Source: Streptomyces sp. MBT65
Lineage (GTDB): Bacteria > Actinomycetota > Actinomycetes > Streptomycetales > Streptomycetaceae
DNA: 36,343 nt
Direction of reading: 5' to 3'
Assembly (NCBI RefSeq): GCF_016612545.1
Contig: NZ_JAENRY010000144.1
Location: 528-36,870 of the forward strand
Part shown: piece after piece, positions 8,562 through 16,300 of the stretch
Layout: every line of letters begins with the position of its first letter
Numbering within the stretch: position 1 is the first letter of the stretch
The notes under the pieces: model-generated
The model's database searches: none
Seen by the model: only the letters and a program-made list of their open reading frames with translations
Told to the model about the DNA's origin: nothing
Made by a program: the position numbers and the translations under genes

Positions 8562-10730
8562 ATGACTGGATCGAACCGCGAGGCGCCGGGTGAAAAAAAC
8601 GGCCTCAAGGTGAAAACGCCCCGCGACCAGGGCGGATACGAGGGCGCGCACCGGGGCGGAAACGCGGTCGAGAACCCGGTCGAGAACGCGGTCGAGAACC
8701 CCGTGCCGACACCGGACCTGGTGGCACCGGACCTGGTGGCACCGGACTTGGCGGCGCCGGACTTGGCGGCCTGGCAGGCACTCCGGTCAGGTCTGCGCCA
8801 GGTCCACACGGCGGTGGCATACGGCCTGCGTGACGACCGGGAGGCAGAGCCCGAGGCACTGCGGGCGCTGGCCGCCGCCCCGGCCTTCGACCCCTTCGGC
8901 CCCCTCTGCGCACGGGACGGCTGCACCGAGGAGGAACGGGGACGCTGGCTGGCCGACCGCGTCGTCCGAGGCGTGGAACGGGCCCGCGACACCGTACCCG
9001 AGGTCGTACCGGGCGGGCTCCGCGGCTCCGCGGAGCAGGCCCTGGTGCTCTGGTGCCTGCACGTCGCGCTCGGCATCCCCCTCGACGAACTCGGCGCAGC
9101 TCAGCAGGGAGACATCGAACCCCCGCTGCACGGACGGGACTTGGCCCAGAAGATCGAGGGCAGGATGTGGCTGAGCGCCCGCCCGACCAGCCGCTCCCGC
9201 CCGGGCATCGACACCCTGTACCACGAGGTGCAGGCCGCGCTGCGCGACCGTTTCCCCACCCGCGAGGACGACACCGACGGCGAACTCGCCCGCGCCCACT
9301 TCGGCTACGAATGGCACCGCCTCACCCGCCTCGGCCAGGATGCCGAACGCGAACTGCTGACCCTGCTGAGCACCCTCGCCCCCGCCCCACTGCCGGTCTC
9401 CTTCCTGGCCGAGGCCTGGGGCCCACTCCCCGACCCGCTGCGCGACCTGGGCAACAGCACCGCCCTGATGGCCCTCGCGCTACGACGGCTGCTCGACCGC
9501 GGGCTGCTCCTGGTGACCGCCCGCGGCGACACGCGTCTGGTCGCCATCCCCCGCCTCCTGCACCCCCTGCCCACGGAAACCCTGGACGCGCCGCAACGCC
9601 GCCGCCGGGCCAACATCGCCCTGCGTTTCCTCGGCGTGGCCCTGCGCGGCGACACCCACGACCACGACGCATGGCCGGAGTGGCGCGACGCCCTGCCCCA
9701 CGTCCTGCACGTAGTGAACCTTGCGGACCAGCACGGCGACGGCCTCCCTGAAGCCGCTGACCTGATGGACCGACTCTCGGTGTTCCACCGCGTCCGCGGC
9801 GACGACACGGCCGCCCTGACAGCCGCCGACCGAGCACTCCACCTCTACGAGCGGGCACACACCCCCGTACCGGCCACCTACGCCACGTACCTCACGAACC
9901 ATGCGATGGCTGTGCGCGCGGTGGAGGGGGCGGAGGCGGCGCTGAAATCCATCGAGAGGGCGCTTGCGATTGAGGTTGAGGAGGGAGGTGGGGTGGAGCG
10001 GGTGGATCAGGTGGGTCCGGCGAACCGGGCGGATCAAGCGAACGTGCCGGACGGACCGGGCATGCTGGGTGCGCCGGACGCGCCGGACGCGCCGGACACG
10101 GCGGACGCGTCGGACGCGTCGGACACGGCGGATCAGGTGAACAGGGCGGATCTGTCGAAGCAGGTGAACCGGGCGGGTCCGGCGAAGCAGGTGAACCGGC
10201 TAGACGCCGACCACGCCCAGACACTCAACCTCTACGCCTCGATCCTGGAGAGCGCCGGCCGTTCCCAACAGGCGGACGAGGCATTCCGCCAGGCCCTCAC
10301 CATCGCCCGCCACAGCCACCAGGACTCCGGCGACGAAGAGGACGCGGAAACACTCGTCATGGTCCTCAACGACTATTCCGTGCACCTCCTGCACCACGCG
10401 CCAGAACAGGGCGCCTCGGCCAAGTCGCAGGCAGCCGAGGTACTACGACTCCTGGAAGAGGCCGAGACCGCGGGCCGCACCGGAGGCTACGGCACGGAAC
10501 AGATCATGCTGAACCGCGCCGAGGCCCTACGCCGACTCGACCGCCCCGAGGACGCAACCCGGGTACTCGAAGACCTCATCGCCCTGTGCGAACAGTGGGA
10601 CGAACCCACCCTGCTCCTGTTCGCCGCCCTGGCCAACCTCGCCGAAATCCTCGCAGCCCTCGGCGACCCCCGCCACGGCGAGGTCCTACGCCGGGCCCAC
10701 GAGATCGACGACTTGCTCGCCACGTCATAG
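8562..10730 (+). CDS. Large protein with winged-helix and TPR-like parts, tandem-repeat insertions
   Basis: About 722 aa from ATG 8562; the start is uncertain and a GTG at 8610 is possible. The N-terminal segment holds short tandem repeats (NAVENPVEN, then APDLVAPDLAAPDLAA). Residues about 75-240 are an unrecognised helical domain. The middle (RELLTLLSTLAPAPLPVSFLA to LLLVTARGDTRLVAIPRLL) resembles the winged-helix module that follows NB-ARC in STAND proteins, but no Walker A or B is present. From about residue 390 to the end there are TPR-like helices (TAADRALHLYERA, ADEAFRQALTIARHS, RAEALRRLDRPEDATRVL). At residues about 475-547 the solenoid is split by a low-complexity insert of PDAPDAPDTADASDAS and KQVNRA units. 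The look is of an NTPase-less arm of a STAND system. It is divergent from the TIR gene and ends before a hairpin terminator. Function unknown. Confidence 0.7.
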   Translation: MTGSNREAPGEKNGLKVKTPRDQGGYEGAHRGGNAVENPVENAVENPVPTPDLVAPDLVAPDLAAPDLAAWQALRSGLRQVHTAVAYGLRDDREAEPEALRALAAAPAFDPFGPLCARDGCTEEERGRWLADRVVRGVERARDTVPEVVPGGLRGSAEQALVLWCLHVALGIPLDELGAAQQGDIEPPLHGRDLAQKIEGRMWLSARPTSRSRPGIDTLYHEVQAALRDRFPTREDDTDGELARAHFGYEWHRLTRLGQDAERELLTLLSTLAPAPLPVSFLAEAWGPLPDPLRDLGNSTALMALALRRLLDRGLLLVTARGDTRLVAIPRLLHPLPTETLDAPQRRRRANIALRFLGVALRGDTHDHDAWPEWRDALPHVLHVVNLADQHGDGLPEAADLMDRLSVFHRVRGDDTAALTAADRALHLYERAHTPVPATYATYLTNHAMAVRAVEGAEAALKSIERALAIEVEEGGGVERVDQVGPANRADQANVPDGPGMLGAPDAPDAPDTADASDASDTADQVNRADLSKQVNRAGPAKQVNRLDADHAQTLNLYASILESAGRSQQADEAFRQALTIARHSHQDSGDEEDAETLVMVLNDYSVHLLHHAPEQGASAKSQAAEVLRLLEEAETAGRTGGYGTEQIMLNRAEALRRLDRPEDATRVLEDLIALCEQWDEPTLLLFAALANLAEILAALGDPRHGEVLRRAHEIDDLLATS
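8664..8699 (+). repeat. Three 12-bp in-frame tandem repeats
   Basis: Three copies of a 12-bp unit, (G/C)CGGTCGAGAAC, encode (A/P)-V-E-N three times near the start of the 722-aa protein. They differ only in the first base. Confidence 0.8.
8715..8774 (+). repeat. Four 15-bp in-frame tandem repeats
   Basis: Four 15-bp units encode D-L-V-A-P, D-L-V-A-P, D-L-A-A-P, D-L-A-A-W. The first two copies are identical at DNA level, pointing to recent slippage. Confidence 0.85.
9991..10203 (+). repeat. Low-complexity in-frame repeat insert inside TPR region
   Basis: About 70 codons of irregular direct repeats: GCGCCGGAC three times, GCGTCGGAC twice, ACGGCGGA(C/T) twice, GCGGATCA(A/G) three times and (A/G)AGCAGGTGAACCGG twice. 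They encode Asp/Ala/Pro and Gln-Val-Asn-Arg units that interrupt otherwise regular helical repeats. The frame is kept open throughout, so the insert is tolerated or selected. Confidence 0.75.
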
Positions 10731-10785
10731 CCGCCCCGACGCCAACAAGGGACACCTGAAAAGACCCCGGGCGAGGCGAAACAAC

Positions 10786-10820
10786 TCAGGGCCCGATCCA
10801 CTCACTGGATCAGGCCCTGA
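10786..10820. terminator. Hairpin terminator
   Basis: The arms 10786-10799 and 10807-10820 pair in 13 of 14 positions (one C/A mismatch) around a 7-nt loop. It lies 56 bp after the stop of the 722-aa gene and just beyond the 3' end of the tRNA-Pro remnant, so it may once have ended transcription from both sides. Confidence 0.75.
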
Positions 10821-10834
10821 CCTGCTACTCACTG

Positions 10835-10881
10835 TCGGGGTGGCGGGATTTGAACCCACGACCTCTTCGTCCCGAATGAGG
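10835..10881 (-). other. 3' fragment of tRNA-Pro(CGG): probable attachment site of a genomic island
   Basis: Read on the minus strand, this contains the anticodon loop TTCGGGA (10870-10876, anticodon CGG), variable loop AGGTC, T-arm GTGGG-TTCAAAT-CCCGC, acceptor strand CACCCCG and discriminator A, in the order of actinobacterial tRNA-Pro. The 5' half is missing: bases beyond 10881 do not form a D-arm or the CGGGGTG acceptor strand, and the anticodon stem already has mismatches. Integrases that use tRNA genes leave exactly such a 3' fragment at one junction. Because the tRNA points left, the inserted DNA lies to the right and the restored full tRNA should be at the other end, beyond 36343. No second copy is visible in the window. 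Confidence 0.75.
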
Positions 10882-10920
10882 TTCGGTTAATGATCTTTCC
10901 TGCCTGGACTGTTTTTGCGC

Positions 10921-11226
10921 ATGTCAGGTGAGTGGGCCCGGTTGGTCTCGGGTGGTGTGGAGGGGGCTTCGGGAGCAGGTCGGCTCCCAGATGGCTCCCA
11001 GCAGGAATCCGGCTTCGCCGATGGCAACAGCATGGACTACTCCGTTGCCGGATCGCTGGAGCCGCTGGTTGCCCGTACCGGGCTCAGGCGAGTCGGTGAG
11101 TGCGAGACTTGCGGCCGCCCGCCCCACCAAGGGGAAGTGCCGAGAATGGAGCTGGACGGACAGGCACAGGTCCTCGCCAAGCTGGATGACCCGGAGGAAG
11201 CCGTCCCTAAGCTGTCAGAGCTATGA
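10921..11226 (+). CDS. Possible small protein overlapping vsr start
   Basis: An open frame of 101 aa from ATG 10921 that ends in TGA at 11224-11226 and overlaps the ATG of the Vsr gene by 4 bp (ATGA), the usual sign of translational coupling. It contains ECETCGRPPH, a CxxC pair, and ends with a helical LAKLDDPEEAVPKLSEL. I do not recognise it, there is no good ribosome site, and another frame is open across the same bases, so it may be a remnant created at the island boundary. A shorter start at ATG 11032 or 11146 is possible. Confidence 0.35.
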   Translation: MSGEWARLVSGGVEGASGAGRLPDGSQQESGFADGNSMDYSVAGSLEPLVARTGLRRVGECETCGRPPHQGEVPRMELDGQAQVLAKLDDPEEAVPKLSEL

Positions 11227-11726
11227 GTGAGCAAGGACAACTAGAAGCACCGGCGGAGCAGTGGACACCGCCGGAAGGGTCGTGGGCGTCGTCGGCCGCG
11301 AACCGGCGGAGCATGCTCGGCAACCGGCATCGCGATACCGCACCCGAGCGGCTCCTCCGCTCGCTTGTCCACTCCGCTGGACTGCGCTACCGGGTGGCGG
11401 CAAAGCCGCTCCCGAAGATGCGCCGCACGGCCGACATGGTCTTCCGCCCTGTGAAGGTGGCCGTCTTCATCGATGGCTGTTTCTGGCACGGCTGCCCGGA
11501 GCACTTCGTGATGCCCAAGACGAACCGGCCGTACTGGGAGGACAAGATCGGCCGGAACATCCAGCGAGACAGGGACACAGACAACCGTCTCGCGGAGGCA
11601 GGTTGGCTGGTGCTCCGTTTCTGGGAGCACCTCGAACCACAGGCGTGTGCCGCCACTGTCATTGAGGCAGTTGCCGCCCGGCGGCAGGAGGCCGAAGCCT
11701 CGAAGCATCCGAGGAAGACCCGCTGA
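11223..11726 (+). CDS. vsr: Very short patch repair (Vsr) family endonuclease
   Basis: A 167-aa Vsr-type nuclease. The family motifs appear in order: NRRSMLGNRHRDTAPERLLR (28-47, helix with the conserved Glu), RTADMVFRP with the catalytic Asp, VAVFIDGCFWHGCPEH with the active-site and zinc-site His/Cys, YWEDKIGRNIQRDRDTDNRL, then GWLVLRFWEH. Vsr nicks 5' of T in T:G mismatches that arise when 5-methylcytosine deaminates, and such genes travel with C5 methylases; two lie in this island at 22059 and 23772. Here it stands about 11 kb from the nearest methylase rather than beside it, so it may instead serve as a restriction nuclease, as proposed for some actinobacterial Vsr proteins. No strong ribosome site precedes the ATG; coupling to the upstream frame is possible. 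Confidence 0.9.
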   Translation: MSEQGQLEAPAEQWTPPEGSWASSAANRRSMLGNRHRDTAPERLLRSLVHSAGLRYRVAAKPLPKMRRTADMVFRPVKVAVFIDGCFWHGCPEHFVMPKTNRPYWEDKIGRNIQRDRDTDNRLAEAGWLVLRFWEHLEPQACAATVIEAVAARRQEAEASKHPRKTR

Positions 11727-11998
11727 CCGCCATGTCGCGGGCGGCAGCGGTCAGTTGATCTTCGCCTGGTTCAGCGAGACGCGCTTAAGCATGGCTGTAC
11801 CGGTGTCGCAGGTCCGCTCGGGTAACCTGCGGCTGCCGGTGCGAAGCCCTGTCACTAGCGGTTGTCATCTTTCACCGTTGTTCCCCCCTCAGGCGGCCCC
11901 ACACGTCGGGCCCTGAGTCTTGCCTCACCCGCCGATCCCAAGGCTTCCTGGGCCATAAAGCCGCAGAGTTTCCCTCTGCGTTCTGCCACACTTCCTTC

Positions 11999-13051
11999 AT
12001 GGGTTCCAAGAAGATCGTCTACCTTGACCAAAACAAGTGGGTCGAGATACTCAAGGCCCAGAAGAGTGGAACGGACTCGTCTTTACTGGAGGCTGTCGCC
12101 ACCCTCCGAAAGGCTGTGCAGTCGGGAAGCGTGATAGTGCCGCTTGCAGCAGGCCATTACCTTGAGACATGGCATCGGTCAAACTGGGAATCCAGGCATG
12201 ATTTGGCGCAGGTTATGCGCGATCTGTCGCAGTTCTCCACGCTGGCGCCGGTACAACGCGTGCAGCGTTGGGAGATAGACCTAGCTTTGATTTACTGCCT
12301 TGGATTTGAATCTGGAGGGGCGGAACCAAGGGAAATTCAGAAGAAAATCCTCGGGCGGGGTGTTAATCACGCCTTTGCATCGCCTACCGGACGTCTGCGC
12401 CTGGTTAGCAGCGTTGCCACTGATGACGCCCCGGAGGGAGAACCGCTAGAGCCGGAGTCGCAGCTACTGGATCTTTTGGAAAAGGTGCGCGCTCTACCCA
12501 ATGACGCGTACGAGTGGTGGTCTCTCGCAGGCAACACAAACGACTCGATGATCCACAAGGACTGGGACACGCGAGGTCAGCACAGGATCGGCGAGACGTA
12601 CGCTATGCAAGAGCGAGCGCTTTCAGATCATCTGATTGTGATCCCTGGGGGGAAGGGGAGACTCGATGACTTGATCGCAGCTCAGGACCTGGCTGAAATA
12701 TCGGAAGATGTGAATGAGGCTGCGGCAGAAATCGGTCTCGACCCCCTAAATGTCTATGGGAAGCTAGTCCAGATGGGGGGCCCAGAAGCCGTCAAAGGAT
12801 TCTTGCGGGCCATGCCATCCGTTGCGGTTAGGTATGAAGCGCGACGCTTGAAGCATCGAAACCATCAGTGGCCGTGGCAACAGCATGACCATATCGACCT
12901 AGCCGCTCTCTCGGTCGCAGTTCCCTACGCCGATATAGTCGTCACTGAGCGACAGTGGGCCCACCTCTTCAAGGTCGCCAAGCTGGATCGCCGATTTAAC
13001 ACGCGCGTGATCAGTCGGCTGAGAGACTTGCCTAAGATTTTGGACGACTGA
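11999..13051 (+). CDS. PIN-like nuclease domain protein
   Basis: A 350-aa protein with the acidic pattern of PIN-like nucleases: KKIVYLDQNKWVEI (Asp10) at the N-terminus, PLAAGHYLETWHR with Glu56 in the next conserved position, and near the C-terminus HDHIDLAALSVAVPYADIVV, with two Asp in the third and fourth metal-ligand positions, followed by TERQWAHL. The region between (about 75-280) is helical and unassigned. PIN domains cut RNA, or in some defence genes DNA. Base composition is clearly less GC-rich than the flanks and codon 29 (12083-12085) is TTA, so translation would need the bldA tRNA. No ribosome site precedes ATG 11999; it may be leaderless. It lies between vsr and the translocase operon and faces the latter, so it is probably part of the defence island rather than of that operon. 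Confidence 0.65.
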   Translation: MGSKKIVYLDQNKWVEILKAQKSGTDSSLLEAVATLRKAVQSGSVIVPLAAGHYLETWHRSNWESRHDLAQVMRDLSQFSTLAPVQRVQRWEIDLALIYCLGFESGGAEPREIQKKILGRGVNHAFASPTGRLRLVSSVATDDAPEGEPLEPESQLLDLLEKVRALPNDAYEWWSLAGNTNDSMIHKDWDTRGQHRIGETYAMQERALSDHLIVIPGGKGRLDDLIAAQDLAEISEDVNEAAAEIGLDPLNVYGKLVQMGGPEAVKGFLRAMPSVAVRYEARRLKHRNHQWPWQQHDHIDLAALSVAVPYADIVVTERQWAHLFKVAKLDRRFNTRVISRLRDLPKILDD

Positions 13052-13281
13052 CAGCCAGCTCTCCATGCTGCTGTAGGTGTCCACTTGCTCAACCCACTAC
13101 TCTCGCCGCAGCGCCCGCCCACGCCACAGCGGACCCGCGGGCGGCAATGGCGCCTTCCATCCCGGTGCTGGCCGCCGCCCCCGCTGGAGGCACTGCTCTA
13201 ACCTTGACTGGGTAGTCTCGCCCTTACCCCGGCCTGGTCTTCGCCCCCTTGTGGGCGCGGCACCTGCGATCTCTGATCGGA

Positions 13282-13311
13282 CTGACCAGACACCTGGAGG
13301 GGTCTGGTCAG
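13282..13311. terminator. Hairpin terminator overlapping the stop codon of the translocase gene
   Basis: CTGACCAGAC (13282-13291) and GTCTGGTCAG (13302-13311) form a perfect 10-bp stem around a 10-nt loop. On the minus strand the stem begins with the translocase stop codon (13308-13310). It separates the operon from the convergent PIN-like gene. Confidence 0.7.
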
Positions 13312-16300
13312 CTCCCGTCGTAGGCCACCTGCAGTCGTATGGTGCCTTTGGCCGTGTGCAGAAAGGCGTCGCCCTGTCCCGCCAGAGCTTCGGCTCCGGT
13401 CTCGTCCAGAATGATGCGGCTGTCAGTTGAAGTCTTGACCCGCAGGGCGAGTTGGGCGGGGAAGTTGGAACGGATGGTCGTCGAGATAACGTCCGCGCTC
13501 GGGCGCTGCGTGGCTGCGATGACGTGGATGCCGGCAGCGCGGGCCTTCTGCGTCAGGCGCTTGAGCAGCGCTTCGATTTGCTTCTTCTCTTCCGGATCAC
13601 TGGTGAGGTCGGCGTACTCGTCCAGAACGATGACGATCCAGGGCTTTCGGTCTGCTTTGTCGACCTTGGCGTTGTACTCGACGAGCTTGCGCGTGCGGAT
13701 CGCTTTCATGTCCTTGTAGCGCACGGCCATCTCGTCGACAGTTTCCTCAAGAATCTCGATGGCGTCGGCGGCGTCCATACCGATCATGCCATCAAGGTGA
13801 GGGTCGTCCTCAAAGTCGACAAGCTCGGTGCCCTTGGGATCAACGAGGCGGAGTCGCAGGGTGCCCTTGTCGTACCGGACCAGACCCTTGAGGATCGTGT
13901 CCAGGGCGACGGACTTTCCTGATCCAGTAGTACCGGCCACCAGCAAGTGTGGTGAGTCCGCGGAGGACAGGTCGATGGTGACAGGGTTGCCTTCGATGTC
14001 GGCGCCCAGCGGGGCGATGAGGCTCTCGGGATCGGTCGGGCACCGCTGCCATAGCGACTCGGCGTCAACTCCGTACTTCTCGTCGTCGATCTTGGGGATC
14101 TCGAAGAGCACGGAGCCGCGGTCGCTGCGGGTGCGAATGCTGAACCCGGAGGGCAGTGCCAGGGCCAGGAAGATCTCGTCGCGCCGGTTGGTCAGTTTGT
14201 CCACGGTGACCCCAGGACTGGGGATGAACCGGAAGATGTAGAAGCCGGGTCCTTCCTGCCACTTGCCGACCTCCGGAGCGGTGACTGCCACCTTGTGGCG
14301 GGCGAAGACGTCAACGACCTTGTTGTATCGAAGTCTCAGTTCCTCCTCGGAGAGCCCCCCGCGGTGATTCTTCAGAGGGACAGGATCTACCTCTGCGGCA
14401 GAGTGGCGGGCAACTACTGCTCGCGGCAAGGTTGTTGGAGCAGTCGTTCCGACTGCCTCGACAGGTGCCGTCGGTCCTTCCGGGGTAGGCAGTTCGGCGG
14501 AAATTCCTACTGAGAGGGTTGTGGCGACGGCGTGGGGGACCGTCACGGTCCCACTGAGGTCCCCAGAAACAACAAGGGGGTCGGCATTGGTGGGGTCCTG
14601 GTTGGCGCGCAGAGCGCCGATGAGGTTGAGCAGTTCGTGCTTGTTCAGCCTCACCAGGGTGTGCTTGCCGAGGGTTCCGACCGCGGGGGCCGGCTGGTCG
14701 TCCTCGGCTGAGATAGCCACGGCAACGCCGGTGACTTGACCGAGCTCGACGTCCTCGGAACGTAGGGCGTCAAGGACCTTTGCCTCGACCTGACGGTGGT
14801 CGTCATTGCCGATCAAGGTGCGAGCTGGAAGGTCTGCGGCCTGCAGCGCGTTGCCACTGGTCTGAGCGATCGCGGCGGCAAGCTCGTCCAGCCAGAAGGG
14901 ACGGTCGTGGCGAGCCGCGCCGTCCGAGCGGAAGGCATCCTCGCATAGGTCGGTGGTGCGGTTGAGCTGTACCTCAGCCGAACCGACGTCGAAGGTCTGG
15001 CGGAACTTGGACTCGGCGACCAGGACATCCAGGCGAACTGTGCCGTCGTCCTGGATGGTCAGCACGAACCGGCCCAGATCGGCACGGGTTTTGTGTCCGC
15101 GGCCGAACCAGCGGTGGTGCTCGTCGAAGCTGATCCAGGTGACCAGGCTCGTGCCCTGCCGAGAGACGGGAAACTGCTGGTCGATGACAAATCGCGTGGC
15201 GACCAGGCCCACGACTTCGTTGACCGTGGTGCCGATACCGAGGGAGCGCAGCACGGCGCCAGGGGCCACGTTGCGGCCGACCTCGTAGATTCGCTTAGCG
15301 GTGCCTTCGGAGTCCTGCGGGGTGACAACGCCGATCTGCTCCAGGCGGCGCCGCAGCCGCTGGACGACGAATTGCCGACCGGTCTGCGAGCTGACAATGA
15401 GAGTGTAGGACTCGTTCTTGCCGACACTGGGCTTGACGAGGATGACGTCAGGGCGGTTGCGCAGGGCATCGATCTGCTCACGGCCGATGAAGCTGTCGAG
15501 GGTGACGACCCAATGTGCCACGCGGTGCAAAGTGGCGAACAGGTTTTGGTGCTGGTCGAACTGCACCTGCATCTCGAAGTAGTCGATGCCATCGACACTC
15601 TCCCGGGAGACCGGGGAACGGCGGTCGTAGCGCACGCACAAGGTTGACCAGGACTCAAGCGTCTCGTCGGCGGTCTCGGGCAACAGCGCTCTCACGACGT
15701 TCTCGCTGGTCTGAGCCAGGTTGTGTGAAGCCGGGTGCTTCCAAGGGTTGAAGGAGCCCGACAAGGACTCCTTCTTAGTGCTCTCCTTGATGCTGGTCTG
15801 GGTGCCGAACAGCGCCGGAGCCAGGGCGAGGTCGACAGTGTCTTCCAGCCCTGAGAGATCTGCTTCCTGGTCGGGCTCCCATGCCTGCAGGATGAGTTGG
15901 ACGTCGGGCAGGAAGGTGTCCTCGGACATCTCCGCACCGGCGAAGTGCAGGTCGAAACCCTGGATGATCTCGTGATGGGTGGCCTGAGGAGCCAGCACGA
16001 CCAGATCAACTTTCAGACGAGGGTTCTTGGCCCGTACCTGCTTGGCCACGCGCATCGGCAGGACAGGATCGCCATTGCGGTCCAGAAGCAGTACACGTAG
16101 GCCGTCAAGCTTGTGGGGGTAGGTCGTCAGGTAGTCGGTGATGACGCGGACCATCTCGTCGATCGCCGTCTCGTCGACGCTGGAGAGCCATTCCTTTGAC
16201 TCGTTGCCGCCGAGGCGGACCGGGGCGTACTCTTCGTGCCCGGCCGATTCGCGCATTGGGATGGCGATCGTGCCGCCGGGCCCGACGAGGACCGCCGGTG

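Noticed and set aside
10835..10920. Intact tRNA-Pro gene
   Set aside because: The D-arm and 5' acceptor strand are absent upstream on the minus strand, and the anticodon stem has mismatches.
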